64,000 nt of DNA, from NCBI GenBank assembly GCA_021286765.1, contig JAJTBS010000002.1:1-64000 (forward strand). Reading direction: 5' to 3'. The position numbers and the translations under genes were made by a program. The stretch is from Holophagaceae bacterium (lineage in GTDB: Bacteria > Acidobacteriota > Holophagae > Holophagales > Holophagaceae). Below the pieces are notes generated by a model, which saw only the letters and a program-made list of their open reading frames with translations, was not told where the DNA came from and did no database searches. Below, in pieces: positions 63,333 to 64,000 of the stretch (position 1 is the first letter of the stretch; the number at the start of each line of letters is the position of its first letter).

Positions 63333-64000
63333 ATGGCCCTCGCAACTGAGCAGCTCGCCGGAAAGGCCCCGCTCACCAAAGACGAACGGTTGGTGATCAT
63401 CGCGTCGTCGGTCGGCACCGTCTTCGAATGGTACGACTTCTACCTCTACGCGACGCTTGCCCCCTTCTTCGCCGCGCTCTTCTTCCCCAAGGGCAACGAG
63501 ACGGCCGCCCTGCTATCCGCTTTCGCAGCCTACGCGGCGGGCTTCCTGGTCCGGCCCTTCGGCGCGCTGGTGTTCGGCCGCATCGGCGACCTCATCGGAC
63601 GGAAGTACACATTCCTGGTGACCATCATGGTCATGGGCCTGTCCACCTTCGGCGTCGGCCTCCTGCCGACCTTCACAAGCATCGGCTGGTGGGCCCCCAT
63701 CATCATGGTGAGCCTGCGCCTCCTCCAGGGCTTGGCCCTCGGGGGTGAGTACGGCGGCGCCGCCACGTACGTGGCTGAGCACTCCGCGTCGAACCGGCGC
63801 GGCTACAACACCAGCTGGATCCAGACCACGGCCACCGTGGGCTTCTTCCTCTGCCTGGGCATCATCCTCGCCTGCCGCCAGGGGCTTTCCAAGGAGGCCT
63901 TCGCGACCTGGGGCTGGCGCATCCCCTTCTGGGTGTCCATCCTTCTGTTGGGAGTGAGCGTCTGGATCCGCCTGAAGCTGCATGAATCCCCCGTCTTCCA
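63333..64000 (+). CDS. MFS transporter, metabolite:H+ symporter (MHS) family, 5' part
   Basis: The first 222 codons of an inner-membrane symporter run off the window. After a short cytoplasmic start, SSVGTVFEWYDFYLYATLAP is the MHS-family first helix, followed by RPFGALVFGRIGDLIGRKYT (loop 2-3 signature), RLLQGLALGGEYGGAATYVAEH and six or so membrane helices. Substrates in this family include organic acids, shikimate and alpha-ketoglutarate; the remainder would be needed to choose. ATG 63333 has AGGAGG 9 nt upstream. Confidence 0.93.
   Translation, partial: MALATEQLAGKAPLTKDERLVIIASSVGTVFEWYDFYLYATLAPFFAALFFPKGNETAALLSAFAAYAAGFLVRPFGALVFGRIGDLIGRKYTFLVTIMVMGLSTFGVGLLPTFTSIGWWAPIIMVSLRLLQGLALGGEYGGAATYVAEHSASNRRGYNTSWIQTTATVGFFLCLGIILACRQGLSKEAFATWGWRIPFWVSILLLGVSVWIRLKLHESPVF

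Overview
The window is 64 kb of high-GC, densely coding bacterial chromosome. The gene set suggests an anaerobic or metal-respiring member of the Acidobacteriota, most likely of the Holophagae/Geothrix type. This is inferred from a Geobacter-style CxxCH/CxxxxCH multiheme cytochrome, a beta-propeller sensor kinase, type III glutamine synthetase, class II DAHP synthase and a complete r-protein supercluster; no database search was possible. Nothing looks like a prophage, plasmid, CRISPR array or insertion sequence.

Layout. 1-9 kb: the 3' end of a 5S rRNA and its terminator, then thrS, infC (AUU start), rpmI, rplT, pheS, pheT, a small coiled-coil gene, zapA, a probable 6S RNA, rny (RNase Y) and a small membrane protein. 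9-18 kb: a NarL-type response regulator and a giant beta-propeller histidine kinase (minus strand), divergent from a four-gene operon encoding a lipoprotein multiheme cytochrome, a small periplasmic cytochrome, a beta-barrel protein and a membrane protein ending in a P460-like cytochrome domain. This is a good candidate for a trans-envelope electron conduit with its own sensor pair. 18-42 kb: housekeeping and signalling genes: alaS, purH, an isolated nuoG-like gene, an NrfJ-like OB-fold lipoprotein, an LpxL-type acyltransferase, three further histidine kinase/response regulator genes, rsgA, an EfpL-type EF-P, a Ser/Thr kinase, a CPBP protease, a DCC protein, a thioesterase, class II DAHP synthase, nadA, GSIII and the heptose-1-phosphate nucleotidyltransferase rfaE2. 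42-60.6 kb: str (rpsL-rpsG-fusA, no tuf) followed by the S10, spc and alpha operons joined from rpsJ to rplQ (no map gene). 60.6-64 kb: a kinase-universal stress protein fusion with a metallophosphoesterase, then the start of an MFS transporter running off the window.

The observation I consider most worth following is a family of five ~32-nt hairpin elements (2922, 20991, 35761, 45858, 60545). Every copy lies within 1-13 nt downstream of a stop codon, in the same orientation as the gene it follows. The arms show compensatory base changes between copies (inner T-A versus G-C; outer C-G versus G-C). That pattern points to selection on a 3'-UTR RNA structure rather than a scattered mobile repeat. 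The second is the electron-conduit operon with its unusual DUF2231/P460-like fusion protein.

Starts were chosen by ribosome-binding sites and family alignment from memory. Promoters are consensus matches only.
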